Positions 8,570 to 16,213 of a stretch of 64,000 nucleotides of DNA are shown here, in pieces; within the stretch, counting starts at the first letter, position 1, and the number at the start of each line of letters is the position of its first letter. Where the stretch lies: NCBI RefSeq assembly GCF_002158905.1, contig NZ_CP021431.1:1612001-1676000 (forward strand), given 5' to 3'. The notes beneath the pieces are model-generated. The model searched no databases. It saw only the letters and a list, made by a program, of their open reading frames with translations, and was not told the DNA's origin. Source of the DNA: Yoonia vestfoldensis. Lineage in GTDB: Bacteria; Pseudomonadota; Alphaproteobacteria; Rhodobacterales; Rhodobacteraceae. The translations under genes were made by a program, and so were the position numbers.

Positions 8570-10093
8570 TCAGCCGACCGATCCTTCAAGCGAAATCGCC
8601 ACCAGCGCCTGCGCTTCCATCGCAAATTCCATCGGCAGGGCCTGCAACACTTCCTTGCAGAACCCGTTGACCACCAAAGCGACGGCCTCTTCCTCATCCA
8701 TGCCGCGCGACCGGCAATAGAACAGCTGGTCATCATCCACCTTGGATGTCGTCGCCTCATGTTCGACGCGCGATGAATTATTCTTGACCTCGATATAAGG
8801 CACGGTATGCGCGCCGCATTTATCGCCGATCAACAGGCTGTCGCATTGGGTGTAATTGCGGCTGTTCTTGGCGCGCGGATGCATGGACACAAGGCCGCGA
8901 TAGGTGTTCTGGGCGCGGCCCGCGCTGATCCCCTTGGACACGATCCGCGACTTGGTGTTCTTGCCCAGATGGACCATCTTGGTGCCGGTATCGGCCTGCT
9001 GCATGTTGTTGGCGATGGCGATGGAATAGAATTCCCCCTGGCTGTCGTCACCACGCAGGATGCAGCTGGGGTATTTCCAGGTCACGGCGGAGCCGGTCTC
9101 GACCTGGGTCCACATCACCTTGGCGCGATCCCCCCGGCAATCGGCGCGCTTGGTGACGAAATTGTAAATCCCGCCCTTGCCGTTCTCATCGCCGGGATAC
9201 CAGTTTTGCACGGTGGAATATTTCACCTCTGCATCTTCCTCGATGATGATCTCGACCACGGCGGCATGCAATTGCGCGACATCGCGTTTGGGGGCGGTGC
9301 AGCCTTCGAGATAGGACACATAGCTACCCTTATCGGCGATGATCAGCGTGCGTTCGAACTGGCCGGTATTTTCGGCATTGATCCGGAAATAGGTGGACAA
9401 TTCCATCGGACAGCGCACGCCGGGCGGCACATAGACAAACGACCCATCCGAAAAGACCGCCGAATTCAGCGTCGCATAATAATTATCCGATTGCGGCACG
9501 ACCGAGCCAAGGTATTTCTTGACCAGCTCGGGGTGATCGCGGATCGCCTCGGAGATCGAGCAAAAGATCACGCCGGCCTTTTTCAGCTCTGCCTGAAAGG
9601 TGGTGCCGACGGACACACTGTCAAACACCGCATCCACGGCAACCTTGCGGCCTTCGGCGGGCATATCCTCGGCGCCTTCGACACCGGCCAAGATCGCCTG
9701 TTCTTTCAGCGGGATACCCAGCTTGGCATAGGTCGCCAGCAGCTTGGGATCGACCTCATCCAGCGATTTGGGCTTGACCGCCATGCTTTTGGGGCGGGCG
9801 TAATAATAGATATCCTGGAAATCGATCTTGGGATAATCCACCATCGCCCAGGTCGGCTCGGTCATTTTTTCCCAGCGGGTAAAGGCCTGCAAACGCCATT
9901 CGGTCATCCATGCGGGCTCTTCGTTCTTGGCCGAAATCAGGCGCACGATATCGGGGGTTACGCCTTTGGGGGCGTAATCCATCTCGATCTCGGTTTCCCA
10001 GCCGTATTTGTAATTCCCCGACAGGGCCGTGACCGCATCGACCGTGTCCTGATCGACGCCTTCTTTCACTTCGATCTTGTCCAAAGCTGTCAT
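8570..10093 (-). CDS. sufB: SufB, Fe-S scaffold subunit
   Basis: The 507-residue protein is the principal scaffold of SufBC2D, receiving persulfide sulfur and nucleating the cluster. The start at 10093 is preferred over longer in-frame starts because [20 protein letters not shown] is SufB-like and GGGGAAG precedes it. Family signatures seen are [48 protein letters not shown], and near the end [18 protein letters not shown] plus [11 protein letters not shown]. It lies 10 bp after the cysteine desulfurase gene, and the translated order is iscR, desulfurase, sufB, C, D, two membrane genes, sufS. Confidence 0.97.
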   Translation of the reverse strand: MTALDKIEVKEGVDQDTVDAVTALSGNYKYGWETEIEMDYAPKGVTPDIVRLISAKNEEPAWMTEWRLQAFTRWEKMTEPTWAMVDYPKIDFQDIYYYARPKSMAVKPKSLDEVDPKLLATYAKLGIPLKEQAILAGVEGAEDMPAEGRKVAVDAVFDSVSVGTTFQAELKKAGVIFCSISEAIRDHPELVKKYLGSVVPQSDNYYATLNSAVFSDGSFVYVPPGVRCPMELSTYFRINAENTGQFERTLIIADKGSYVSYLEGCTAPKRDVAQLHAAVVEIIIEEDAEVKYSTVQNWYPGDENGKGGIYNFVTKRADCRGDRAKVMWTQVETGSAVTWKYPSCILRGDDSQGEFYSIAIANNMQQADTGTKMVHLGKNTKSRIVSKGISAGRAQNTYRGLVSMHPRAKNSRNYTQCDSLLIGDKCGAHTVPYIEVKNNSSRVEHEATTSKVDDDQLFYCRSRGMDEEEAVALVVNGFCKEVLQALPMEFAMEAQALVAISLEGSVG

Positions 10094-10103
10094 GTTCTTC
10101 CCC

Positions 10104-11135
10104 TTATGCCGCGCGCAGACGTGCGCGTTTTTCTGTCCAGGCCTGCGCGAAACGCAATACCTGATCTTGTGTTGTCTCCAGCCCGAGCGAGACCCGCAGC
10201 GCAGAGGCAGCAGCATCATCATCCAGACCCAGCGCGCGTAACACGCGGCTTTGCTTTACCTTGCCCGACGAACAGGCCGATCCCGCCGAAACGGCGAAAC
10301 CCGCCAGATCCATCGCCATGACCTGCGTTTCGCCTTTCCAACCGGCTGTCACGAAACAGCTGGTATTGGGCAGACGTGGCAGGTCTTTCCCGACAAAAAT
10401 AGTGTTCTTTCCGGCAGCCTCAATGGCCATTTCTAGAATATTTCTAAACTGGGCAATTTGTTCCCACCGCCCCGCCGCCAGATCGGCCTGTGCTGCGGCG
10501 GCCGCCGCCCCCATACCGGCGATCCCGATCACATTCTCGGTGCCCGACCGGCGGCCCATCTCTTGGCCGCCGCCTTTGATCTGGGCATGCAGCTCATGGC
10601 CGCGCGGGATGATCAAAGCGCCCACCCCTTTGGGTCCGCCAAATTTATGCGCCGACAAGATCACCATCTGCACCCCGGCCCAATCATAGGCAAAAGGCAC
10701 CCGGCCAAAGCCTTGGGTAATATCGGACAGGGCCAGCCCTGCGGGCAGATCCTGCAAGATGCCGGTCTCGGAATTGGCCAGCTGTAGCGCGCTGCGCGCC
10801 GGATCATCCAGCTGCACGCGGCCCGCCACCACCGGCAGCACCGGATCAACCCAGGCATGGACCGCATCATGCTCGACCGGCGCCGCCTGCAACCCACGGC
10901 CCGCCAGCGCCAGCGCCGCAGCCTCTGTGGCGCCCGAGGTAAAGACGACATCAGCCGTCCCCGCGCCCACCGCTGCGGCGATCTGGGCACGGGCCTGTTC
11001 CACGATCGCCTTGGCGGCACGGCCCTCGGCATGGACACTGGACGGATTGCCCACAATATCCATCGCCGCCAGCATCGCCGCGCGCGCCTCGGGGCGCAGC
11101 GGCATTGTGGCATTATGATCCAGATAGATCCGCAT
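10104..11135 (-). CDS. cysteine desulfurase, IscS/NifS-type, in suf operon
   Basis: The 343-residue PLP enzyme is shorter than E. coli IscS (404). The start at 11135 gives [12 protein letters not shown], the classic N-terminus. An upstream in-frame ATG-like start would add MGSEDV, which is encoded by an intergenic repeat and is rejected. Features are [11 protein letters not shown] (68-78) contacting [11 protein letters not shown] (120-127), PLP lysine K164 in [24 protein letters not shown] (188-201), and catalytic C288 in [14 protein letters not shown]. It is the second desulfurase of this operon, besides sufS. Codons around residues 229-236 are unusually AT-rich and contain an IscR-like palindrome (10433-10447). 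Confidence 0.93.
   Translation of the reverse strand: MRIYLDHNATMPLRPEARAAMLAAMDIVGNPSSVHAEGRAAKAIVEQARAQIAAAVGAGTADVVFTSGATEAAALALAGRGLQAAPVEHDAVHAWVDPVLPVVAGRVQLDDPARSALQLANSETGILQDLPAGLALSDITQGFGRVPFAYDWAGVQMVILSAHKFGGPKGVGALIIPRGHELHAQIKGGGQEMGRRSGTENVIGIAGMGAAAAAAQADLAAGRWEQIAQFRNILEMAIEAAGKNTIFVGKDLPRLPNTSCFVTAGWKGETQVMAMDLAGFAVSAGSACSSGKVKQSRVLRALGLDDDAAASALRVSLGLETTQDQVLRFAQAWTEKRARLRAA
10433..10447. promoter_or_regulatory. IscR-like palindrome inside the desulfurase gene
   Basis: CTAGAA-TAT-TTCTAA lies inside coding DNA. It has the same half-sites and 3-bp spacing as the palindrome upstream of iscR (TTAGAA-TCC-TTCTAA), with one mismatch. The codons here (AGA, AAT, ATT, CTA, GAA) are AT-rich and rare for this GC-rich gene. 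About 20-50 bp further along the minus strand is a weak promoter-like pair (TTGAGG, 16 bp, TATTTT), about 310 bp before sufB. An internal regulated promoter is inference. Confidence 0.4.
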
Positions 11136-11137
11136 CA

Positions 11138-11207
11138 CATCTTCCGAGCCCAAATATCCCGGGGGAGCCCCGGATCACATCCGGGGCGGGGGCTGGCCCC
11201 CGAACTG
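11138..11207 (-). repeat. dispersed intergenic repeat plus GC hairpins between iscR and desulfurase
   Basis: On the minus strand 11160-11138 reads GGGATATTTGGGCTCGGAAG then ATG, the core of a repeat found at about ten gene ends in this window. It abuts the desulfurase start. On its iscR side are a perfect 9-bp stem (GCCCCGGAT at 11167-11175 with ATCCGGGGC at 11179-11187) and a second stem CGGGGG/CCCCCG with loop CTGG (11187-11202). The hairpins lie inside the operon and could cause partial termination or mark an mRNA processing point. Confidence 0.75.
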
Positions 11208-11210
11208 CGC

Positions 11211-11671
11211 TCACTCCTCATCGACGATCTCGAACAAGGCGGGCACAGCCGGGCATGGCGCCAGCGAATTGCTGACCACATCCGACAATCGCGCCTGGTG
11301 CAAGAACACATAGACATGCGCGCTCAACCCTTCCCAGAGCCGGTTGGTCAGCGATTGCGCGCGGCTGCCCGAAGCCCCCCCGAGGCCCCCGCCCCCTTAT
11401 GCATCGCCGAGACCGTTTCATCCACCGCCCCCAGGATCTCGACCACGCGAATATCCGAGGCCGGACGCGACAACCGATACCCGCCGCCCGGACCACGCAC
11501 GGAATCAACCAGCCCCGCACGGCGCAGCTTGACGAATAATTGCTCCAGATAGGGCAAGGAAATATCCTGCCGCTTGGAAATCTCGGTCAGATTGACCAGC
11601 GCATCCGCGGGCTGCAAGGCCAGATCAGCCAGCGCCACCATCGCGTAACGGCCCTTTGTGCTTAACTTCAT
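11211..11671 (-). pseudogene. iscR: iscR, Rrf2-family Fe-S regulator, with a frameshift in a 7-C/G run
   Basis: The start at 11671 gives MKLSTKGRYAMVAL, the usual N-terminus. Residues 1-90 form the Rrf2 winged helix (ISLPYLEQLFVKLRRAGLV, then RGPGGGYRLSR). After MHKGAGASGG the frame passes through a homopolymer (11375-11381) and stops early, giving 107 residues from this start. Adding one base restores GSRAQSLTNRLWEGLSAHVY and continues to a TGA at 11211, for 153 residues, the expected IscR length. The restored tail holds the only cysteine (APCPAVPALF), which matters because Rhodobacter IscR is reported to bind its cluster with a single cysteine. Either the gene is truncated in this strain or a sequencing error lies in the homopolymer. 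As first gene of the suf operon it should repress the locus when Fe-S status is good. Confidence 0.85.
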
Positions 11672-11762
11672 GCGGCCCACCCTGTCCAATCCAGCAAATA
11701 CATTGACGGCGCACGGCTGCGTCATTACTTCACCGTTAGCCAGACATGGATCATACCATAGT

Positions 11763-11777
11763 TTAGAATCCTTCTAA
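11763..11777. promoter_or_regulatory. palindrome upstream of iscR, probable IscR operator
   Basis: TTAGAA-TCC-TTCTAA is a perfect 6-bp inverted repeat with a 3-bp spacer, 92 bp before the iscR start and 61 bp before the divergent hydrolase start. Its AT-rich sequence stands out in GC-rich DNA. Position and symmetry fit an autoregulatory operator of the IscR/iron-Rhodo-box kind known in Rhodobacterales. The assignment to IscR is inference from position. Confidence 0.6.
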
Positions 11778-11837
11778 GGTGACTGATAGTTTTCGTCAAG
11801 ATTGCTGTCGCCACCCAACCAGCGACGGAACACCGCC

Positions 11838-12491
11838 ATGCCCGAAGTCATTTTCCCCGGACCCGAAGGGCGCCTCGAAGGGCGCTACCATCCGCAAAAG
11901 GACCGGGACGCCCCGATTGCCATCGTGCTGCACCCGCATCCGCAATTCGGCGGCACGATGAATAACCGGGTGGTCTATAACCTGCATTATGCGTTCTATA
12001 ATCTGGGCTTTACCGTGTTGCGGTTCAATTTCCGCGGCGTCGGGCGCAGCCAGGGCGAATATGACCAGGGCGTGGGCGAATTATCCGATGCGGCCTCGGC
12101 GCTCGATTACCTGCAATCCATGAATAATAACGCCAAACATTGCTGGGTCGCGGGCTTTTCCTTTGGGGCCTGGATCGGGATGCAATTGCTGATGCGGCGG
12201 CCCGAAATCACCGGTTTCATCTCGGTCAGCCCGCCGGCGAATATGTATGATTTCAGCTTCCTGGCCCCCTGCCCGGCCTCTGGGCTGGTGATCAACGGCA
12301 GCGGCGACCGCGTGGCCCCGCCGCAGGACACGGTCAATCTGGTCAACAAGCTGCATGAACAAAAAGGCATCACCATCACCCATGACGAGGTCGCGGGTGC
12401 CGGGCATTTCTTCGAGGATCCGCATATGGACCCGATGATCGACACGGTGAAAACCTATGTCCGGCGGCGGCTGACAGAAAACACGCGCTAG
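11838..12491 (+). CDS. alpha/beta hydrolase, dienelactone hydrolase-like small esterase
   Basis: The start at 11838 gives MPEVIFPGPEGRLEG. An upstream ATG would add 12 residues without homology-like character. The 217 residues have an alpha/beta hydrolase fold: LHPHPQFGGT near the oxyanion turn (31-40), nucleophile S108 in GFSFGAW, a likely acid D157 in NGSGDRV, and H190 in GAGHFF. It is cytosolic, with no signal peptide. Close relatives are annotated as COG2945-type hydrolases of unknown substrate. It stands divergent from iscR and shares the 160-bp region with the IscR-type palindrome. Confidence 0.82.
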   Translation: MPEVIFPGPEGRLEGRYHPQKDRDAPIAIVLHPHPQFGGTMNNRVVYNLHYAFYNLGFTVLRFNFRGVGRSQGEYDQGVGELSDAASALDYLQSMNNNAKHCWVAGFSFGAWIGMQLLMRRPEITGFISVSPPANMYDFSFLAPCPASGLVINGSGDRVAPPQDTVNLVNKLHEQKGITITHDEVAGAGHFFEDPHMDPMIDTVKTYVRRRLTENTR

Positions 12492-12544
12492 ATCATGGCC
12501 CGCGCCACAGCCCATCAGATTGCACCAGTAGATATGGTGCCATC

Positions 12545-13138
12545 ATGACCGACCGGATCGCGGCGCAATTGCGCTTTCTGACAGAGGCTTGCAAGCTCAA
12601 ATCGGTGCAGCGCGCAACCACGCTCTGCGACGGGTCACGGCGCGAAAACAGCGGCGAGCATAGCTGGCATATCGCGCTTTATGCCTGGGTGCTGGGCGAT
12701 CAGGCGCAGGCGGATGTCGATATCGACCGCGTGATCCGGATGTTGCTGATCCACGACCTGGTGGAAATCGACGCCGGCGACACACCGATCCACGCCGCAC
12801 AAGACGCCGCCGCCCAGGCCAAGATCGAACAGATGGCCGCAACGCGGATCTTTGGCCTGCTGCCGCCAGATCAGGCGCAAAGCTTCCGCGCGCTCTGGGA
12901 TGAATTCGAAGCCGCCGAAACCGCCGATGCAATCTTTGCCAAATCCATCGACCGGGTGCAGCCGGTCATCGCCAATCTCGAAACCGACGGCGGCACTTGG
13001 CCTGCCTATCACGTCACCGCCGCCCAACTCGAAGCCCGCGTCGGCACCAAGGTCGCGCGCGGCGCACCGGCGCTTTGGGCCGCGCTGAAACAGCGGATCG
13101 ACGCCTGGTTCGCCGCAAGACCCCCCTCTTTCGAGTAA
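12545..13138 (+). CDS. HD-domain phosphohydrolase (YfbR/5'-nucleotidase-like)
   Basis: The 197-residue protein carries metal-binding HD-superfamily motifs: EHSWH near residue 39, the HD pair in LLIHDLVEIDAGDT near 75, and a later aspartate in KSIDRVQPVI. This order matches YfbR-type deoxyribonucleoside 5'-monophosphatases and related HD hydrolases. The substrate is not settled here. The final codons and TAA stop (13131-13138) are part of the dispersed repeat, so the last residues SFE come from the repeat rather than from the ancestral gene end. Confidence 0.8.
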   Translation: MTDRIAAQLRFLTEACKLKSVQRATTLCDGSRRENSGEHSWHIALYAWVLGDQAQADVDIDRVIRMLLIHDLVEIDAGDTPIHAAQDAAAQAKIEQMAATRIFGLLPPDQAQSFRALWDEFEAAETADAIFAKSIDRVQPVIANLETDGGTWPAYHVTAAQLEARVGTKVARGAPALWAALKQRIDAWFAARPPSFE

Positions 13139-13175
13139 AAATATCCCGGGGTCCGGGGCTGGCCCCGGTCCGGCC
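13131..13175 (-). repeat. dispersed repeat with GC hairpin after HD gene
   Basis: The minus-strand reading of 13147-13131 gives CCGGGATATTTTTACTCGA, a variant of the repeat core with TTTTTACTC in place of TTTGGGCTC, as also seen at 56671-56681. Next to it is a hairpin CCGGGG-CTGG-CCCCGG (13153-13168) with the same CTGG loop as the hairpin after iscR. It overlaps the end of the HD gene and may act as a terminator without a U-tract. Confidence 0.65.
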
Positions 13176-13262
13176 GCGCAACAATTCGCCAAGGCCCCTA
13201 TACAAACAGGGCCAGCAGGCGTAGGGCGCGTGCTTTAGACATGCCGAGAAAGCACCCGATTG

Positions 13263-15458
13263 ATGACGACGATGATCCCGACCCTTGCTGCCGCCCTCTC
13301 CGCCCAAGGCTATACCGACCTCACACCCGTGCAGGTGGCCGTGACAGAGGCAGCGCTTGCCGATCAGGATCTGCTGGTCTCGGCACAGACCGGATCGGGC
13401 AAGACCGTGGGCTTCGGGCTGGCCATCGGGCCAAGCATCCTGCCCGAGGACGGCCTGTTCGGCCCCGCCGGGCGGCCTGTCGCCTTGGTCATCGCGCCGA
13501 CACGCGAATTGGCCCTGCAGGTCAAACGCGAATTGCAATGGCTTTACGCAGGCACTGGTGCGACACTTGCCTCTTGCGTCGGCGGCATGGATTTCCGCGA
13601 TGAAAAGCGCAGCCTGGAACGCGGCGCACAGATCGTCGTGGCCACGCCGGGGCGGTTGCGCGACCATATCATGCGCAGCACGATTGACCTGTCCGATATC
13701 AAGGCCGTCGTGCTGGATGAAGCCGATGAAATGCTTGATCTGGGCTTTCGCGAAGACCTCGAATTCATCCTCGACCAGGCCCCGCCCAGCCGCCGCACGC
13801 TGATGTTCTCGGCCACCGTGCCTGCGGCCATCGCGAAACTGGCGCAATCTTATCAAAAAGACGCCGTGCGCGTGGCCACCGCAACCAAGGAAAGCCAGCA
13901 TTCGGATATCGAATACCGCGCCCTGACCGTCGCCAACCACGATATCGACGCGGCGATCATCAATGTGCTGCGGTTCTATGACGCCCCCAATGCGATTGTT
14001 TTCGCCAATACCCGCGCCATGGTCACGCGGCTGACCACACGTCTGGCCAATCGCGGCTTTGCCACGGTCGCGCTGTCAGGCGAGCTAAGCCAATCTGAAC
14101 GCACCCATGCGCTGCAAGCGATGCGCGACGGGCGCGCGCGGGTCTGTGTGGCCACCGATGTGGCGGCGCGCGGGATCGATCTGCCCAATCTGGAACTGGT
14201 GATCCACGCCGAATTGCCGACCAATGCCGAAACCCTGCTGCACCGTTCGGGACGCACCGGCCGCGCCGGTCGCAAGGGCATTTCCGCGATGATCGTGCCT
14301 GCGAAAATGAAACGCCGCGCGCAGAACCTGCTGACCTGGGGCAAGCTGCAAGCCACTTGGGCGCTGCCCCCCACCGCCGATGAGGTCACCGCCCGCGACG
14401 AAGACCGGCTGCTGAATGACCCGGTCTGGTCCGAAAGCTTTACCGACAGCGAACAGGATTTCGCCGCGCGGCTGCTGGCGCAACATGCGCCCGAAAAGAT
14501 CGCCGCGGCCTATCTGCGGCTTTACGCAGGCAAGCAATCCGCGCCCGAGGAATTGTCCGATTACAAAGACGGCCCCGCCACGGCGGACCGGGCGGACAAG
14601 GACCGCGCGCCGCGCGATCACAAATCCTTTGGCCCGTCCCGCTGGTTCCGCGTCGATGTGGGCCGCGAAGGCAAAGCCGAGGCGCGCTGGCTGCTCCCGA
14701 TGATCTGCAAGGCCGGTGGCATCACCAAGACCGAAATCGGCGCGATCCGCATCCAGCCCAATGAAACTTTCGTCGAAATCTCGGAACCTGCCGTCGCCGG
14801 TTTCCTGGCCGCCATTGGCCCCGATATGGTGCTGGAAAATCAGGCGAAACTGACCAAGATGGATGGCGCACCGCAGATCGGTGAACGCGGCCCGCGCGCC
14901 ACCAAGCGCGATTACGACAGCCCCAAACCCAAACGCCACGCGCCGCGCGGTCAGGATGCGCCACCGCCGTCGGCGCAGGCCGATGTGGCCCCGATCCAGC
15001 CGATCCCCGGTGCCGCCGATGATGATCAGGCCCGCAAACCGCGCCACAAACCCGGCCAGAAACCCGAACGCCGCGATCACGGCGATGCGCTGGTGCCTTA
15101 CGGCGCCAAGCCTGCCTATAAGGGCAAATCGGACAAACCGCCCTATAAGGGCAAATCGGATAAACCGCCCTACAAAGGCAAATCCGAGGGTAAACCACCC
15201 TATAAGGGCAAATCCGAGGACAAGCCCGCATGGAAGGGCAAGACCGAGGGCAAACCCGCCTATAAAGGCAAATCCGAGGATAAAAAACCCGGTGGCTTCG
15301 CGCGTCCGGGCAAACCCTCTTTTGCCAAGTCCGGCGACAAGCCGCGCCCTTCGGCCAGCGATACATCCAAGCGCTTCACCCCGCCCGGCGGCGCTGGCAA
15401 ACCGCGCAAACCGGCGGGCAAAGGCGGTGCCGCAGCCCCGAAACGCGGCAAGCCCTGA
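13263..15458 (+). CDS. DEAD-box RNA helicase with DbpA-type domain and repetitive basic tail
   Basis: The product has about 731 residues. The ATG at 13263 is chosen, with GAGAAAG about 10 bp upstream; ATG at 13272 is also possible. The helicase core shows the Q motif TPVQ near 21, AQTGSGKT at 41-48, PTRELA, TPGR, DEAD in VLDEADEMLDLGF, SAT, VATDVAARGIDLP and HRSGRTGRAGRKG. Residues about 460-525 look like the DbpA/CsdA RNA-binding domain (RWFRVDVGREGKAEARWLLP). Beyond about 615 the tail is lysine/glycine/proline-rich with YKGKS-type repeats. The protein should unwind RNA duplexes in ribosome assembly or mRNA turnover, like DeaD/CsdA, often cold-induced. The exact orthologue is uncertain. Confidence 0.9.
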   Translation: MTTMIPTLAAALSAQGYTDLTPVQVAVTEAALADQDLLVSAQTGSGKTVGFGLAIGPSILPEDGLFGPAGRPVALVIAPTRELALQVKRELQWLYAGTGATLASCVGGMDFRDEKRSLERGAQIVVATPGRLRDHIMRSTIDLSDIKAVVLDEADEMLDLGFREDLEFILDQAPPSRRTLMFSATVPAAIAKLAQSYQKDAVRVATATKESQHSDIEYRALTVANHDIDAAIINVLRFYDAPNAIVFANTRAMVTRLTTRLANRGFATVALSGELSQSERTHALQAMRDGRARVCVATDVAARGIDLPNLELVIHAELPTNAETLLHRSGRTGRAGRKGISAMIVPAKMKRRAQNLLTWGKLQATWALPPTADEVTARDEDRLLNDPVWSESFTDSEQDFAARLLAQHAPEKIAAAYLRLYAGKQSAPEELSDYKDGPATADRADKDRAPRDHKSFGPSRWFRVDVGREGKAEARWLLPMICKAGGITKTEIGAIRIQPNETFVEISEPAVAGFLAAIGPDMVLENQAKLTKMDGAPQIGERGPRATKRDYDSPKPKRHAPRGQDAPPPSAQADVAPIQPIPGAADDDQARKPRHKPGQKPERRDHGDALVPYGAKPAYKGKSDKPPYKGKSDKPPYKGKSEGKPPYKGKSEDKPAWKGKTEGKPAYKGKSEDKKPGGFARPGKPSFAKSGDKPRPSASDTSKRFTPPGGAGKPRKPAGKGGAAAPKRGKP
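15110..15290 (+). repeat. in-frame tandem repeats encoding YKGKS-type units in helicase tail
   Basis: Eight imperfect copies of an 8-11 residue unit with core PxYKGKSxxK or PAWKGKTEGK follow one another. DNA units such as CCTATAAGGGCAAATC recur nearly identically from 15114 to 15275, while synonymous changes separate some copies. This indicates repeat expansion within a basic disordered tail that probably binds RNA. The repeat number is likely to differ between strains. Confidence 0.85.
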
Positions 15459-15557
15459 CGTCACAAAATTGTCACGTCCGCACGGCGGCGGATCAGGCGG
15501 GCTGGTGCGACATACCGATCCGCCTGTAAAAGCAGGTATCGGCAGCAATTAAGGACC

Positions 15558-15710
15558 ATGAAGATGGCCAGTTCCCAACCCGCCCAGACACAACAGCCCG
15601 CACAGATGGGCCAGATGTCGCAGGCCCCGTCACAGGCTTCATCGCAGATGACAGCCCAGATACCGGCAGCCCCGCGCAAACCGATCTTTACGGATTTCGC
15701 CAGCATCTAG
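15558..15710 (+). CDS. possible small glutamine/methionine/alanine-rich protein
   Basis: A 50-codon frame begins with ATG at 15558, with AAGGA ending 2 bp earlier, and ends with TAG at 15710. The peptide starts MKMASSQPAQTQQPAQMGQM, is low in complexity and ends PRKPIFTDFASI. No domain is recognisable. It lies in a 300-bp gap between the helicase and the TfoX-like gene. The strong spacing of Q, M and A and the short length make it doubtful. A conserved C-terminal IFTDFASI in relatives would support it. Confidence 0.35.
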   Translation: MKMASSQPAQTQQPAQMGQMSQAPSQASSQMTAQIPAAPRKPIFTDFASI

Positions 15711-15760
15711 CACCGCGATATCGCGCTGGATTTCGCGGCCCCGCGCGGTAAGATCGCGCC

Positions 15761-16096
15761 ATGACCGCGCTTGAAACCATTCGCAATATCGGCCCCGCTT
15801 TTGGCGCATCATTGCGCCGCGCGGGGATCATGGATGCCCAAAGCCTGCGGGAAATCGGCGCGGATGCGGCCTATGCGCGGCTGCTGGAAAACGGCGAACG
15901 GGCGCATTTCATTCCCTATTATGTGCTGCATATGGCGCTGCAAGGCAGGCCCTGGAATGATTGCAAAGGCGCTGAAAAAGACGCGTTACGCGCCAAGTTT
16001 GACGCGCTCAAAGCGCGCCATTGCGACAGCGATCATGCAGAGATGGAAAAGATCCTGAACCGGATCGGCGTATTGCCGGCAAAAATAAAATCCTGA
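15761..16096 (+). CDS. TfoX C-terminal domain protein
   Basis: The 111 residues match the stand-alone C-terminal domain of TfoX/Sxy. It opens with RNIGPAFGASLRRAGIMDAQ and continues with REIGADAAYARLLE, a helix-hairpin-helix-like fold used in DNA-related or protein contacts. The remaining helices (IPYYVLHMALQGRPW and a tail) agree with family length. In gammaproteobacteria full TfoX activates competence genes. The isolated domain in alphaproteobacteria has no established role. Confidence 0.78.
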   Translation: MTALETIRNIGPAFGASLRRAGIMDAQSLREIGADAAYARLLENGERAHFIPYYVLHMALQGRPWNDCKGAEKDALRAKFDALKARHCDSDHAEMEKILNRIGVLPAKIKS

Positions 16097-16120
16097 GATG
16101 CTCTATTCTTTTTGCACGAT

Positions 16121-16134
16121 TTGATCCCGATCAA
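16121..16134. promoter_or_regulatory. FNR/FnrL-type binding site upstream of cytochrome c peroxidase gene
   Basis: TTGAT-CCCG-ATCAA is a perfect match to the FNR consensus (TTGAT-N4-ATCAA), centred about 86 bp before the peroxidase ATG. FnrL-type regulators activate such promoters when oxygen is low, and bacterial di-haem peroxidases are classic members of that regulon. This supports microaerobic expression of the downstream gene. Confidence 0.8.
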
Positions 16135-16213
16135 GAAAAGCCCTGCGCCAATCCGCTAATCTTGTGCTGACGTTATCCGCAGTCTTGTCCGCTGCATCAG
16201 CTCAGAGGCGAAA

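Noticed and set aside
8545..8760. N-terminal extension of sufC (72 residues)
   Set aside because: It overlaps the sufB end and is arginine/tryptophan-rich antisense-like sequence; the SufC family starts at 8544.
8807..10321. 504-residue frame antisense to sufB
   Set aside because: It is the mirror of a highly conserved gene, is rich in H, R and G codons typical of antisense reading of GC-rich genes, and has no family signature.
15110..15290. CRISPR-like spacing of near-identical units
   Set aside because: The repeats are in frame, have no constant spacers and encode YKGKS units of the helicase tail.
14085..15548. 487-residue frame antisense to the DEAD-box gene
   Set aside because: It only mirrors the helicase and its repeat tail.
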